This document shows positions 4,678 to 5,416 of a stretch of 5,416 bases of DNA, piece by piece. Position 1 is the stretch's first letter; every line of letters begins with the position of its first letter. Where the stretch lies: positions 1 to 5,416 of the forward strand of contig CAZFSF010000154.1 in the NCBI GenBank assembly GCA_964522045.1. The letters are read 5' to 3'. The translations under genes and the position numbers were made by a program. This DNA is from Desulfacyla sp964522045 (GTDB taxonomy: Bacteria; Desulfobacterota; DSM-4660; Desulfatiglandales; Desulfatiglandaceae). A model generated the notes under the pieces. It saw only the letters and a program-made list of their open reading frames with translations. It had not been told where the DNA came from and did no database searches.

Positions 4678-5416
4678 TTGTTAAAGGGGACCTTCAGTCT
4701 GAAATCAATAGGGCCTGCGGCTATCCTCATAGCCTTAGTGATTCTGCCTTCAATCATTCCAAGGTTTTACATCTACATCCTGGCCGTTATCTTTGTGACG
4801 GCCCTGTTAGCCATGAGCCTCAACATGGTTGTGGGCCACGGCGGGATGTTTCAATTTCATCATGGGGCTTTCTACGGTGTGGGGGCCTATACCGTTGCCC
4901 TGATGCTCACCAAGACCTCCTTGCCAATGTGGATGGGCTTTGTGGCAGGCCCTTTTATGGCAGCGTTTGCGGGCCTGGTCATCGGGGTGTTCTGTGTCAG
5001 GCTCAACCGGCTTTACTTCGGGATGCTTCAGATCTCCTTAGGATCACTCCTCTGGGCGATTGCCTTCCGATGGTACAGCTTTACAGGCGGTGACGACGGG
5101 ATACACGGGATTCCCCTCCCTTCACTGATCTCATCCTCCACGGGCGCCTACTACTTCGGCCTGATCCTACTGACCATCTGCCTGATCGTCATGTACCTGA
5201 TTTTCAAGTCCCCCTTTGGCGCCACCCTCCAGGCCATTCGAGACAACCCTGAGCGTTGTGAAGCGATCGGAATCAATGTCAGACGACATCAACTCATTGC
5301 CATCGTGATTGCCACCTTTTTTGCAGGAATTGCCGGAGTTCTCTTTGTCGTGGTGGAAGGGTCCGTGTTTCCGGATCTCCTGTTCTGGGTCTTCTCCCTT
5401 GAGATATTCATCATGT
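4678..5416 (+). CDS. livM: LivM-type permease of the same ABC importer (3' end cut by window)
   Basis: The second membrane subunit of the importer, partner of the LivH-type protein. The reading frame is open from TTG 4678 to the window edge and gives 246 residues. Family members are usually about 300 aa or longer, so the C-terminal part is missing only because the window ends. After hydrophobic segments at about 12-28 and 31-52 comes GHGGMFQFHHGAFYGVGAYT (53-72), the counterpart of the usual GYAGQLSLGHAAFFGIGAYT with several changes. LNRLYFGMLQISLG (109-122) and TGGDDGIHGIP (136-146) are typical. The EAA-type loop is FGATLQAIRDNPERCEAIGINV (180-201), followed by another membrane helix. The 13-nt spacing after livH and the good ribosome site indicate one operon. 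LivG and LivF ATPase genes are expected next. Confidence 0.9.
   Translation, partial: MLKGTFSLKSIGPAAILIALVILPSIIPRFYIYILAVIFVTALLAMSLNMVVGHGGMFQFHHGAFYGVGAYTVALMLTKTSLPMWMGFVAGPFMAAFAGLVIGVFCVRLNRLYFGMLQISLGSLLWAIAFRWYSFTGGDDGIHGIPLPSLISSSTGAYYFGLILLTICLIVMYLIFKSPFGATLQAIRDNPERCEAIGINVRRHQLIAIVIATFFAGIAGVLFVVVEGSVFPDLLFWVFSLEIFIM

Noticed and set aside
4664..4684. ATG overlapping the livH stop codon (TAATGA) as the livM start
   Set aside because: It is in a different frame from livM and ends after six codons. TTG 4678 with GAGGAG upstream fits better.

Overview
The window reads as a catabolic and uptake locus from an anaerobic or facultative bacterium. The proteins and the style of the intergenic DNA are most like Desulfobacterota (the former Deltaproteobacteria: sulfate reducers, syntrophs and related uncultured lineages). 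This placement is an inference from protein character, moderate GC content, strong Shine-Dalgarno sites and short tandem intergenic repeats. No rRNA or other taxonomic marker is present.

All five genes lie on the plus strand. Bases 1-358 hold no convincing gene. They contain two heptamer-period repeat arrays, a weak sigma70-like promoter and a leader able to form competing hairpins. Next come a 380-aa acyl-CoA dehydrogenase (359-1501) and, 33 nt later, a 217-aa LUD-domain (LutC/YkgG-like, DUF162) protein (1535-2188). These two probably share a transcript.

A 217-nt gap (2189-2405) carries an AT-rich inverted repeat overlapping the best promoter candidate of the window, with a perfect TTGACA. 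It precedes a new unit encoding a branched-chain amino acid type (HAAT family) ABC importer: a secreted substrate-binding protein (2406-3650), a LivH-type permease (3768-4664) and a LivM-type permease (4678 to beyond the window edge). The two ATPases, LivG and LivF, are not seen and would be expected downstream. The 117-nt gap between the binding protein and LivH contains a 14-bp inverted repeat built from octamer tandem units.

A working picture, by inference only, is that the importer brings in an amino acid, carboxylic acid or aromatic-type compound. The dehydrogenase would act on an acyl-CoA derived from it or from a related substrate, and the LUD protein would have an accessory redox role. 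The dehydrogenase lacks the usual glutamate in its C-terminal IYEGT-type loop but has one in the helix-G position used by long-chain and isovaleryl-CoA dehydrogenases. No mobile element, CRISPR array, RNA gene or defence system was seen. The genes are recognisable families, and the less explained parts are the non-coding stretches.
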